From Asterella californica (Eukaryota > Streptophyta > Marchantiopsida > Marchantiales > Aytoniaceae): a stretch of DNA of 64,000 nucleotides. Position numbers and translations under genes: made by a program. Shown here one piece after another: positions 53,621 to 64,000 of this stretch (position 1 is its first letter; each line of letters opens with the position of its first letter). The stretch is taken from assembly GCA_036924285.1 (NCBI GenBank), contig JAYKYS010000001.1, positions 37,571,501 through 37,635,500 on the forward strand, in the 5' to 3' direction. The notes below the pieces were generated by a model. That model had not been told where the DNA came from. It ran no database searches and saw only the letters and a program-made list of their open reading frames with translations.

Positions 53621-56557
53621 CACACCGCCGAAGGACCCCAGGCGGACCCTGACGTTAAACTCTAACAGCTTTGCTGCATGAGCCTCCTCTTTTCTCTCTC
53701 ATCTTCATCCGTGTAACATTATGACCGAATACTCGTTACTCGAACTAACCTCACACTACCGACTGTACCGGCCCTGGCGTCCCTACATCTGTTAGCTCAT
53801 TCTCCGATTTCCATCAGTGGTAACATAATTATCATTCTTCAAAAAGCAGTTTTGCATAATCATAATGCATGGAGTATGCAATCTAAACTGACTGGTCAAT
53901 AAGCTCAATGGGCCATATCTCCTCCTAAAGTTAGACTAAAGGAAGTTTAGAATTAATGGGACGTACAGTACATATAAGTACAGTGTACAAATTGCTGCGG
54001 TCAATCAAGGAAGATTTCAAATCCCACTTTGGATCTACTCTTGTTTCCAGGAGTTTGGGTCGTTGAGGTAGTTACTGCAGAACTGCCTGCAAAACTGATT
54101 CACGAATTTAAACCCTAAACTATTTAGTTTACAAGAAAAGAAGCGAGATATATATTAATTTCTATTTCTATGTCGAGACATTTGAGTAGTTTATACAAGA
54201 CACACGTCTTGGAGCAAATAATAGGCATGCAATATCAACTTGGGGTAATTTTTGCTCGCTGGTTGTTATCGAAAGAGATATGAATGTTAAGTGAAATTCT
54301 GTAATAACCTGAAATCAAAAAAGTAAAATTACCTCTAAATGTTAAGTGAAATTCAGACTTGGAGATGCAAGAAGATCTAGACATACCAATAAGGGAAGCA
54401 TAGACTCACGCGTTAAAAAGACTACAAGTGCAGGAACTTGTTGACAAAAATACTAGTTTTAATCAATCGCTTAATTTATTATCTATCTTTTTTATAAAGA
54501 AAATATATAATAAAGTAAACCCTTGCATATTTACGGGTTATATTTGGAATTAACGACATCGTTTTAGTGGCACTGACTACAATCTCCTAAATTTGATACA
54601 CGAAGTGAACCACATATTACCAGATATTAATACCAATCTATAATATAATAATCTATAAACTATGCCAATGTATAATAATACAGGACTTGCCAAACTCTCC
54701 TGATGATATTCTAGAACAATACATTGCGTCAGTCAGTACACCTAAATAATACCTTCCTTACTGTGGTACTGAACAAACCCAGGTAGAAATGCCTTCCTAG
54801 TGAACTACAGTTATGAGGAGGTTGGCATGATCAGAAGGGGAATTCCTTGGGGCTTCCCTCTTTCTAGTTCTACCCGTCGCGCTATCCTTCTTTCTTAGAA
54901 TTACCCGGCGGTGAAGGTTTTTCTTGTGCCTGTCCTTTAAAGAAGAGGTGTGAATAATCTTTATGCTTGCTTCATGCATGTCTTTTGCACCGCAGTTTGG
55001 AGTTTTGAACTTGGAAAGGTGTGGCTAGGAATAGTATTTGTCACATTCACAACTTTCGAACTGCCTATGCGCACTTTGGAGCTGTTCTTTCTTCATCTAC
55101 CGTTATCTGATCTCATCTGGATTGGAGTAATGATATTTCCCTTCTTTGCTCCTTCTATCCTTCTCAGCTTGCACTGACATCATTCATTCATACATAGGCT
55201 TCCGTGTGCATGCACATGAATTTCATACAACAAGATGTGCATGTACAAGAACCATGGATGGGATACATGCACATGAGTTTACTATGCAGCTGCTTCTGGT
55301 GGAATTTGTTACCCTTGTACCAACGTGGTTCAGCAGGTCATTTGCCAAAGTGTAGATCAGGTGACTGGGTTCGAGACCTAATTGAGAGTCGCTATTGTTG
55401 ACCTAGGTGGTACTGAGTGAAGAATCCTGTATGAAGAAGATGGGATTTACAGTACATGAAGACTTAATTAGTGGACTATCTACTGATAAACACACACTGT
55501 AAGACATTTGAAGGATCCCTGCCTCAACTGTGACCCTCCTCAACTATGCTCAGTAGAGTTAACGTTAAGCTCAACTATGACCCTCCTCGGAACTCAAAGG
55601 GTAGTAGCAAAGTCGGGCATAAATTTCATAGATGTTTCCATCTACTCTGTCACTTATACATCATGGTGTGAGTTGTGTTTCCACAGTCCTACAAGAGAAT
55701 CCAATATGGCGGTACTATCCTGGTCCGTTGATAAAACACACTTATCAAACCTCGTTGCTGCACTAACTGGTGTTTTTGCTATGCATTTGCACAGCTAACC
55801 GTCGATCGAGCAGAGTTCAGAATAAGACAAAAAATAAAAGCAAGGTGAGATCTTTTGTTATTTTTATAAATTTGAGATCTTTTTACTTCTAATATCATTT
55901 ATAAATTATAACATGGTTCTCAAGCAAATGCATAGCTTGGTAATGTTATTGCAAGTGTAGCAAGTCGTTTAGTTTCGTTTTTGACACTGAAGAACCAGCA
56001 GACACTTCGGCAACTAACTGGCTTTTGGCAAGCTCCAACTTCCAACCCTAAAGCTAAAACGCTTTGTCAATAATACATAAACATCTCTATCTTTCTATCG
56101 AATCAAGAGGACCCAGTGGTGCTTTTATTAGAGCTAATCTAAAGTCACTTACTGACGTCTGTCTGCGGGCATTTGAGGAAAGGCATGACGAAGAAACTTT
56201 GTGTGGATGGCAGCTACGTAAGGGAAAGTGTGTTTGATCAATCGTTGCTGAAGTAAGGGAATAGTTGTAATGCCCAAGTCCTGCTGGTGCTGAGAGTTGT
56301 ACAAGGTGCTGGGGCCCCTCGTCTTGGATGTCAACTACTACTGCAGTTGTCTATTCCTTGGACTGACCACATTAGTGTCATCCTTGTTGACTGGTCGAAC
56401 ATTATTACCCGTATTCTCGTTCATGTGGACATATAGCCCAACTTTGCTGTCATGCTACGATGGAAGAACACTGAGGCACCTGCCACTTGAAGACTAACAC
56501 AGCATTTAGTTCTGATGTGTATTTTTAAGTATAATCCAGGATAACATGGACAGCATG
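53621..56557. other. AT-rich intergenic region, no gene recognised
   Basis: Frames at 54,950-55,177 and 55,508-55,798 are open but have no recognisable motif, no homologous context and no clear splice borders. A short piece at about 54,248-54,300 belongs to a dispersed repeat also found near 57,860 and 63,343. Confidence 0.5.
54248..54300. repeat. Dispersed repeat, copy 1
   Basis: TTTTTGCTCGCTGGTTGTTATC followed by 'GAATGTTAAGTG' is shared with about 57,860-57,895 (TTTTGTTCGCTTGCTGTTATC) and 63,343-63,390 (TTTTGTTCGTTTATTGTTATC then AATGTTAAGTGGA). All three lie in AT-rich DNA near ATGCAT-rich parts. The family is unknown and the ends are not defined. Confidence 0.5.
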
Positions 56558-56710
56558 TCACACACTCTCGAGTCTGGACAAAGATGTGAAGTAGGCAACT
56601 CCATCAGAAAAGATTCGGCAGGTCAGATATGGTAGATCATCGATGATATTCGTCACTTTGTTCAGATGAGTTTTGAGCATGGTGGAAAGAAATGTGGAGT
56701 CATTGAGGAC
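56558..56710 (-). other. Possible terminal exon of an unidentified gene
   Basis: On the minus strand a long pyrimidine-rich tract ends ATAACACTCAG, followed by an open stretch of about 50 codons ('VLNDSTFLSTMLKTHLNKV', 'DLPYLTCRIFSDGVAYF') ending in TGA. The composition is protein-like and the acceptor is good. It is not recognised. It may belong to the exons at 59.1-59.8 kb, 2.4 kb upstream on the same strand. Confidence 0.3.
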
Positions 56711-56782
56711 CTGAGTGTTATACAATAACAAAGAGATATAATAATAATAAGAAAAGGTTACAAAAAGAAAAGAAATATGCAT

Positions 56783-58319
56783 GCGAACTAAGGTTTTGGC
56801 AGTAAGGGAGAAAAAGGAAAAGTTGGAAATGAAGCTGAAAATTCATCTTTACGATTGGTTGCAGTAAATTTTGGAAAAATAATATATTACAGTGACATGA
56901 AAAATAATTTCAGAATACTGTTCAAAGATGTGTAAGCATAGGAAGGCAATTTAGGATAACGAGAGTAAATCTAATTTGGTAGTTTGAACTATTCAACGAT
57001 AAGAATAAACTGAGTTTAATTTTATATTTAAATGAGACGCGAATGTAAATTTTCATTAGTCCATGTTATAATAAATAATACTAGAGTAATTAATACTTGA
57101 TGATAACTACCATCTATCGAACAATCCATTATTGCACTGGTTGCAAACGCGCTCTGAAACTATTTGAATAACAACAACACTGTAAAGTTGCGAGTTAAAA
57201 AGAACTTGATTGAAAGTTTGAATTATTACCTAACCCCTCTTCACATAAGGAACAGTGCTAGATGAATTATAAGCTCCTAAGCATTGCTCATTGAGAGAAT
57301 AATATTTACCCATCGACCCATACTAGGCTGAAGTGAGGAACAAATTTGACGTAACAAATCTAAATACTACTTAAATTTGCGATGGTTACTGAAAAGAATC
57401 CAGAGAATATGCATCCAAAGTCACATCTATCTTTTCATCATGTTTAAAAAATAGAAAGGAGGTGGAAATATTCATTATTTTTTTTGACTTGATATTAGTA
57501 GTAAGACTTAAGTTATTGACTTTGTGAACACTAAAAACAAGAAGAGATTTCACATGTCATCTTTTTAGTAAAGTGAACAGAGCGTATGCTTTATTTCTAT
57601 AAAATTCTCCGCTATATCAATAAATAATATTTAATTCAAGTGTTTTTATTTAATGCACTAATTCTTCTAACAAAAAAGGTTAGTCCATTAATTATAAGAG
57701 ATGCATATTCACTCTTCCAGACTCGGAAGAAATAAATATGCATTCTCAAGTTAACATAAAAACCCAAGTTAACATAAAAAGATATCCACTAGAAACTTTG
57801 AAATTATCTGGAGTCTTCCGCATATCTAAATAGTATGCATGCAACATGAACTTCTGGAGGACTTTTGTTCGCTTGCTGTTATCGGGAAAAGCATAATTAT
57901 TAAAAAGTATGTCTATACTAAACTGACAAGACAATCAAATTTAGCTATAACGATCACCACACTAGAGTTCTGAGGCAGTCCATAACCCATAGCATGAATA
58001 GCCGTGCTTCAGATACTACAAGTGCGATCTGCTGGTGCTATTATATATATAATTGAAATCCTTAAAATCAAACCCTTGCATATATGCCTCTTCCGTCAGA
58101 ATATGTGAACATAAGAATAAGGAGTGTGGGGGCATCTGAAGAAAATATCTCTTGTTTAAATAATTGTACACCATCTCAGACTATGTAGTTGCATAGCATG
58201 TTCCCGAGTCACGTCACCACTTAATCAACACGCCGTGTTTTGGAATCGTCATATTTAGAGTGGTCCCAACTATTCAGGACAAAAATGTTAAAAAGGAAAT
58301 TTCTCTTGGGCTGGATCTC
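56783..58319. other. AT-rich intergenic region, no gene recognised
   Basis: Nothing coding is supported. It holds a copy of the dispersed repeat at about 57,860 and a short imperfect palindrome near 57,713 (CTTCCAGACTCGGAAG) related to the hairpin at 63,623. Confidence 0.5.
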
Positions 58320-58429
58320 CATGAGGAGAACTTGCAGAATGTATGCTATCAGAGAAAGATTAAAGATAAACCGAAGAAAGACTAATCCTGAATTCCTTAG
58401 GTCTGGACTGAGAGTCTTGTCCAGCGGGT

Positions 58430-58591
58430 AATATCCTTCCCATAGCCTTTTATATTGTTCTGGCGAACTTTTTTGCGTTACTGAGAAATATATAATTTTG
58501 AAAATATATCTAATTAATAATATCCTCCCCATAGTCTTGTATGCTGTTTCGGTTAACGTTTCTGCGCTAACGTTACTGAGAAATATATAAT
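58430..58591. repeat. Diverged tandem duplication, period 88 bp
   Basis: AATATCCTTCCCATAG..ACTGAGAAATATATAATT at 58,430-58,497 recurs at 58,518-58,591 with several changes. A wider duplication also relates 58,320-58,420 to 58,695-58,795 ('AGAACTTGCAGAAT', 'ATTCCTTAG'). Confidence 0.7.
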
Positions 58592-59110
58592 TGTTAGAAT
58601 TAATCCGAAACTTAGTCATCCATCTGGCGAATTTAGATAATATTTATATTAGAACTTTTAATTTTACCTCTCTTATGATCTGGTCTAGTGATTATCTCCA
58701 GGAGTAGAACTTGCAGAATAAAATCGTCCGTGATTCTAGTATGCTATGAGAGAAACATTAACCCTATATTCCTTAGATAGAATGAGAGTCTGGTCTAGTG
58801 AATAAGAATAAGAGTCGATTAAATATTCTGATGTATATTTGTATGAATCTCAAACTCCTCTCCACTAAGAGGATAGAGAAGATGAATAGAGAGGTGGAAT
58901 TATTATTTTTATTTGCTATGAATTAAGTTGAATGGATTATACTTATTTAGACCAAACATTTAGACTAAGGGGAACAAGATTTTTAATTTCCCCTTGGCAT
59001 ACGGTATATTCAAGTTCAAGAGCTTTAAAATATCAAGAAGTTTACAACTGCTTAAACTAAAAGCTTTTTCCCCACTGATTGCGACCGTTTTTGCTCTTTG
59101 AAGTTGTGTG

Positions 59111-60396
59111 AACGACTTCTTTATATATTCACCTGTCTGCATATTCACCCTCTTGGAGTTCACGGCCTGACGGTCGTAGCCTTTGCTCCTGAACAGAACG
59201 TCTGCAAAAGGGATAAAGTCAGATAAATTTCGCTGCTTTGTATCGTTGTCCAGCGGTATGATGTGCTCGGGCGGGCTTGGCTATTTCGGCTCTTTTTCTT
59301 CCTCTGCGGTGTTTCTATTAGTCTCAAAGTACCTGCGATTGCAATGCGGACATCGTCTGTTATCAACGTGGAAAAAAATGTCATTCACATCCTCTGATGT
59401 TATCTGTTCAGGTCAGATAAAAGCGTCTCGTAACGAGTCCGATCGTCTTTTCTGAATTCTTACCTGCATAATCCGTCTGAGAAAAGCAGAGTACTTCTCT
59501 GAAAGCAACATTTGACGCAGGCAGCGAGATAAAGTGTTTGAGAGTGAATATGAGCTCATGTACATGTTGAATTGCAGTGCTCTGGGTAGAATATTCATAT
59601 AAGTCAATTCTACTCGGTTCTTGGTGTCTGCAGCTCCTAATAACATGAACAATTCCTTACCATTCGTGACTATTCTCTCAGTGATGTTTTTCATCACGCT
59701 GTGATGGTGCTGCAGTTTCTCGTCTTTCAAGCAATATCTCACCATCCTCACAAACGTGTGCAACTCTCTGTTGGATAGTTACTTTACGCACACCTCGGCC
59801 CCTATCAGATGTTGCAGATCCCATCCAAGTGCGAGAAGTATCTTTTTTTTCACTTCCACGCAGGATGATATACACTGTAGATGGATATTACACCCTGGAA
59901 GTGCAGGTATAAAAGACTACCGCCTCGCTCAACCGAGGATATTCCTGAGAGACATTGTTTCTGCAAGAAACTAGAAAGTAGCGAGAATAGAGTAGGGTCA
60001 AGGTCACTTCCCGTTCGATAAATAGTCATCGACAGCTCGAGACTCGATCTCCTGGCCCTCGCTTGTCCCCGTAGAGACATATTCGTGATTCAAATCGGAG
60101 TGATGCCGACAAACGAAATGTGTACAGAAGGATCAAGTTGGCTGCAAATACAAGATAAACTACTGACTCTGTATACGCAATGTACTATGAAACGCTTCAA
60201 ACTTGTCTCGCATGTGAAATATGCCGAATAACTGAACATACGGAATCGTCTGTCCTGCAATATAGTGCAAGGTCGTCTTTGGAATAAGAGAAAATTCGGT
60301 ACGGTCCGGCCAAAGTAAGGATATGGTCATGGAAGTAGTCAGGATGACACGTTTTACCCACCTTAACATAATCAAACTTGAGGAGAAAATTCCCAC
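59111..60396 (-). other. Possible multi-exon gene or relict, unidentified
   Basis: On the minus strand an open stretch ('MKNITERIVTNGKELFMLLG', 'YSLSNTLSRCLRQMLLSEKY') ends at donor TTATGCAG|GTAAGAATTC (59,464). After a 60-base gap, acceptor CTGAACAG at 59,404 leads in phase into 71 bases ('SEDVNDIFFHVDNRRCPHC') ending at donor CGCAG|GTACTT (59,333). Acceptor CCCTTTTGCAG at 59,202 leads in phase into 'RSVQEQRLRPSGRELQ' ending at donor GACAG|GTGAATAT (about 59,111). Three pieces with matching phases and canonical borders are unlikely by chance, but a 60-base intron is short. Upstream, 60,160-60,396 is another exon-like frame. The Cys pair CPHC hints at a metal site. I do not recognise the protein. 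Confidence 0.35.
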
Positions 60397-60662
60397 TGGT
60401 TTGAGAGTACTATAGTTCTAGATATATGTTAGATCGCGTTAGCTGGAGAGCATTATCATATAAGCTGATCATGGGTTGTTGTTGATCATGGGTAAGTAAG
60501 GATATGGTCATGGAAGTAGTCAGGATGACACGTTTTACCCACCTTAACATAATCAAACTTGAGGAGAAAATTCCCACTGGTTTGAGAGTACTATAGTTCT
60601 AGATATATGTTAGATCGCGTTAGCTGGAGAGCATATCATATAAGCTGATCATGGGTTGTTTG
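60313..60662. repeat. Tandem duplication of 181 bp
   Basis: AAGTAAGGATATGGTCATGG..GATCATGGGTTGTT at 60,313-60,493 is repeated at 60,494-60,662 almost without change (one base missing near 60,634). It is therefore recent. The first copy overlaps the 5' end of the exon-like frame at 60,160-60,396. Confidence 0.9.
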
Positions 60663-61438
60663 CTACAGTAAAAAAGAAATCTAGGAGGAGCCTCTGGAAT
60701 CAACAGTGTTTCAAACTCGGTGGTGGACAGCGAGGATGGACTGCTTTGAGTTTGTGATGTGTTCTCTTCTTCTATGGCAGACGGAAGGGACTCTGTTTCT
60801 CTCTCTATCTCTGTTTCTGTCTCTTCTATGTCAGCGAGGAGGAGGAGGAGGTCGACGTCTATGGACATTGCTCGGGATAAAGACGAGCGAGGTAGTGATC
60901 ATCTCATCATAGAGCGGAACGGAGCGGTACAACACAGACAGACATATACAGCAGCAATAAGGAAGGAGATTCCGGTCCGGAAGCAACAAATAGAATCGTA
61001 CCTGGAAAGCGAATGTAAAGCCGCAAAGATCTACATCTCCCGCTGGAAATATCAAGGATGTACAAACAAGTACCTGAATGAACATAAAGCGACAGTCGCA
61101 AATGAAACCTGGACGCGTCAACATCGTCATTTACCTCTTGCGGTGCAAGAATCGAAGGCCTGGAATGAAAGAGGATGGCATCATCATCATGTTGGTCAAA
61201 AGAGAAGAGAAAACGCAGCGTCCGCGATCACAACATCTCGTCTCCTTTCTCCACAAGAGCAAAAGCCGAATAGCCACAACCCCCCAAAACAAAAGACGGC
61301 AAAGTTAGCGACAGTGAAAGCAAGAAAAAATGAGGATGGATCGAGAGATTGACCGCTTACATCAATATATTAGGCCGGACTGCAGAAGAGATAGAAGAGC
61401 AAAAATAAAGCAGACGCCAGAGTTAGAGATTGAACAAG

Positions 61439-62390
61439 CATAAGAACGCAAAGAAGGAGAAATAAATGCGAGATCATAAGAGGACGAGACGGTGTGCGTA
61501 AACAAGACGCGAAACTAGGCAGCTCCGTTCTGTCATCCCGATGTTCTCGAAACCTGCAAATCGAACTCCACACCGTGCACAGAAGCGAGACCGCAACAGA
61601 ACGAGAGTGCTCGTGTATGAAGCTCGAGACTAGACAAGACGTCAAAAGAGAGAGCTCTCTTTCGTCAGTCTGAACTCTGTAAAGAAGATGCGAAACGAAC
61701 AACAGAACGCGTGACCGTTCTGACAGACAAAAATCTGCCTCAGTACCAGCTTGTTTGGAGAAGACATGAAAACAGCAGAGAAATCCTAATCCCACGTCCG
61801 CTCTCGCCTACCCCATTTTGCAATCTCCTCTAAAGAAGGTGCATAACGCGCTCCCTGAGAAAAAATGTGCCTACCGTCTCCGGCTACCATCCGCCCTGTC
61901 AACAGTTCGTTTTTTGCATAAGAACGCAAGGAATGGAAAAACAAGAGAGCGTAAAAGAACGTGAAACTATGCAGCTCTCTTCCCCCAGCCCGATGTATCC
62001 CAAACAAGCTGCAAACCGAATCTCACATCGCGCATGGAAGCAAGATCGCAAGAGAGCGAGAGCAGTCGCGTAAGAAGCTCAAAAGTAGACAAGACGTCAA
62101 AATAGACGATCTGCAAACAAGCAGCGAAGTGAACACCAAAACCCGTGGTCTTTTCGAGAGAAAGAAAATTCGATAGCAGCACGCTCCAAATTGGACAAAA
62201 CACAAAAACAGCAGAGAAACAAAGATGATACCCTAATCCCGAACCCCACCAGCTCTCACCCACTCCCACTTTGCAACCTCCTCCAAAGAAGATGCATAAC
62301 GCGCGCCCTTCGCGCTTATGCGCTCCCCGAGAAATAATGCACCTACCGTCTATGCCTGCCATCCGTCCTGTCAACATCTCGTTTTATAAG
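61439..62390. repeat. Diverged tandem duplication, period about 478 bp
   Basis: CATAAGAACGCAA starts both units (61,439 and 61,917). Both share, in order, 'CTAGACAAGACGTCAAAA'-like, 'AAAACAGCAGAGAAA', 'GATGCATAACGCGC'-like, and 'GCCATCCGTCCTGTCAACA'-like stretches. The units differ by perhaps 25-30 percent. Neither has a conserved frame, so a non-coding or dead sequence is more likely than a gene. Confidence 0.75.
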
Positions 62391-64000
62391 TCCTCGGTCT
62401 AGTCCCTTGTCCTCTTCCTCCTCTTGCCCACATGTGCACTTAGGATGCATATTCATTTGTCTGTCTTTGATGAAAAAAGGAAATATGCAAGGTGGTTTCA
62501 TTCACGAGAAATTTTAGATGATAAATTAACCAGAAAAATGCTTAAGTGATAAATAAATATCAAATTGAGTATTTTTTCCCACTATACAGTCTATAGGTCT
62601 TATATCTCTAGGAGTTGCGTTTTATTATAGGTTTTCTCCACTATTTTCGCTATACATTTAATATGTAATACTTATACATAAAACATAATTGTCTCATGAG
62701 GTTAATTTTATAATCATAATATATATTTTTAAATATTTAATGAAAATAACTTATTTAACTTCTGATCCAAATTAAAAACTAAGTTTGACCCGGAAGTTTG
62801 ATAATCGCATCCAACCATGTCCAAGCCAATTATACTTCCAAAATTTATTTCCTCTTTCTATGCTTATCCTCTTCTCCCTTTCCAGTAAGAACTCCAAGTT
62901 GCATGCCTATTATTGACTATATATTATGACTTATTGACATTTGCAGTCTATGGTCGTAAACTTGATCTGTACGAAATTGTTGGATATTATAGAGCTCTGC
63001 CACCCTGACACAGCCTGACACTCCATACTTACATTTTTCATCTGATTACTGTAAGTTTTGTTACGGATGGAAGTTTGAGTCTCCCTAATAACCACTCATC
63101 TCTAAAAGGCTTCACATTTGGTTACGGATCATGGAAAGAGATATAGAACTATGACTAGAATACAAGAAGACACTCGACTCCAGTATACTATTATTGCTGA
63201 TAAACAAATGATTTGTTTCTACAAAATTCACCTTAATTCTTTAACCTGTCCATGAAAAACAGTTTATTCATGAATTAAGGTCACTGCATATCTGGACCTC
63301 TCCAGATGAATGAATATACATCCCCGACTAACTCTAGGAACTTTTGTTCGTTTATTGTTATCCAGAAAATATATAAATGTTAAGTGGAGAATATATACTA
63401 AATAAATATAAAAATTTAATTTTTTTAACCGTTATTTGTTAGTTTATGCCTAGAAACACGGGGAAAGCAAAAAAAAACCCATAATGATGGATCGGCTCTT
63501 GCGCTTCAGAAAATACAAGAACGGAGAACTGTACATAATTACATTACGATTTAATGAGACGTTTAATTTATACCTAACTCTTTTTGCTAGAAAGATTAAG
63601 TATAAATTAAATGATTATTCCTCTCTTCCGAACTCGGAAGAGGGTGAATATACATCAATAGATGAATGAATGATATGCATGCCTGTCATGAAATAGGTTC
63701 CGAGTCACAGGCCGAAACAGGTCTAGAGGCGGACAGAAAGAATTATTATATCCTCCAAAGGCCACTAAGCCGGGAAATTGAACCAAAAGTAGAAGCAAAG
63801 ACGGTTCAAAGAATAGGTCAACTTTATTCTCATAACGGTTGCCATTAGCAGGAAGGAACAGGAACAGGTGAAAACAAAAGAAAGATGTTCAAGTGGATGG
63901 GGCCAAGGGGGAATTGGGCGACTCGAGTATCGTGGTCCCTATGAAAGGGCCATGAGAATGAGAAAGGCTAAAAGAATGTCCGGATACGAGGAAGAAAAAA
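62391..64000. other. AT-rich intergenic region, no gene recognised
   Basis: Nothing coding is supported. It contains the third copy of the dispersed repeat (about 63,343-63,390) and a perfect 9-base hairpin, CTCTTCCGA at 63,623-63,631 and TCGGAAGAG at 63,634-63,642, with a two-base loop. A weaker relative lies near 57,713. Confidence 0.5.

Noticed and set aside
60759..61352. Plus-strand frame of 197 codons
   Set aside because: It is rich in Ser, Arg and His with no motif, has no splice or promoter context, and overlaps repeat-rich DNA. The length is possible by chance in this composition.

Overview
The window looks like nuclear DNA of a land plant. The evidence is a spliced HOOKLESS1-like GNAT gene (a family known from land plants), introns with GT..AG borders, and several nested Ty3/gypsy retrotransposons whose reverse transcriptase carries the 'DGYSGYNQ'/'YSGYNQ' style of the non-chromoviral OTA (Athila/Tat-like) group. 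I cannot name the species; a bryophyte or lycophyte is possible but not shown.

Layout. Positions 1-47.8 kb are almost entirely retrotransposon. Family 1 has the most unusual structure: its LTR is about 6.3 kb, begins TGTGGTGCCC and ends CACTACA, and contains an open frame of 676 codons (about 770 if an upstream part with one stop codon is included). Element A (minus strand, 1-10.37 kb) shows gag-protease, a primer binding site and a 5' LTR holding the frame. Element B (plus strand, 10.37-33.57 kb) lies head to head with A. It has decayed gag-pol and a 3' LTR from 17.31 kb to 33.57 kb that holds a decayed copy of the frame. A third LTR of the family stands alone at 34.03-40.31 kb with the frame open. 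Because the frame lies upstream of gag in A and downstream of pol in B, it belongs to the LTR.

The insertions can be ordered. Family-2 element D (minus strand, gag and protease) is cut by a lone family-1 LTR inside the protease gene (34,033-40,306) and ends against the right end of B (33,569). B's 3' LTR is split by an unidentified insertion F (20,368 to about 31,540). F in turn is split by element E (22,209-30,978), a nearly intact 8.8-kb gypsy element with 918-bp LTRs that look identical, a 4-bp target duplication, and one in-frame stop between RNase H and integrase. A separate 1,479-bp solo LTR sits in A's LTR at 4,468-5,946; the lone family-1 LTR preserves the empty site. A second family-2 copy (D', plus strand) runs from about 44.1 to 47.8 kb.

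From 47.8 to 64 kb there are few genes. The HOOKLESS1-like gene occupies 49,735-51,853 on the minus strand in three exons. Possible exons of an unrecognised minus-strand gene lie at 59.1-60.4 kb and 56.6-56.7 kb. The rest is AT-rich intergenic DNA with several diverged tandem duplications. The transposons have no visible functional link to the HLS1-like gene beyond being neighbours.
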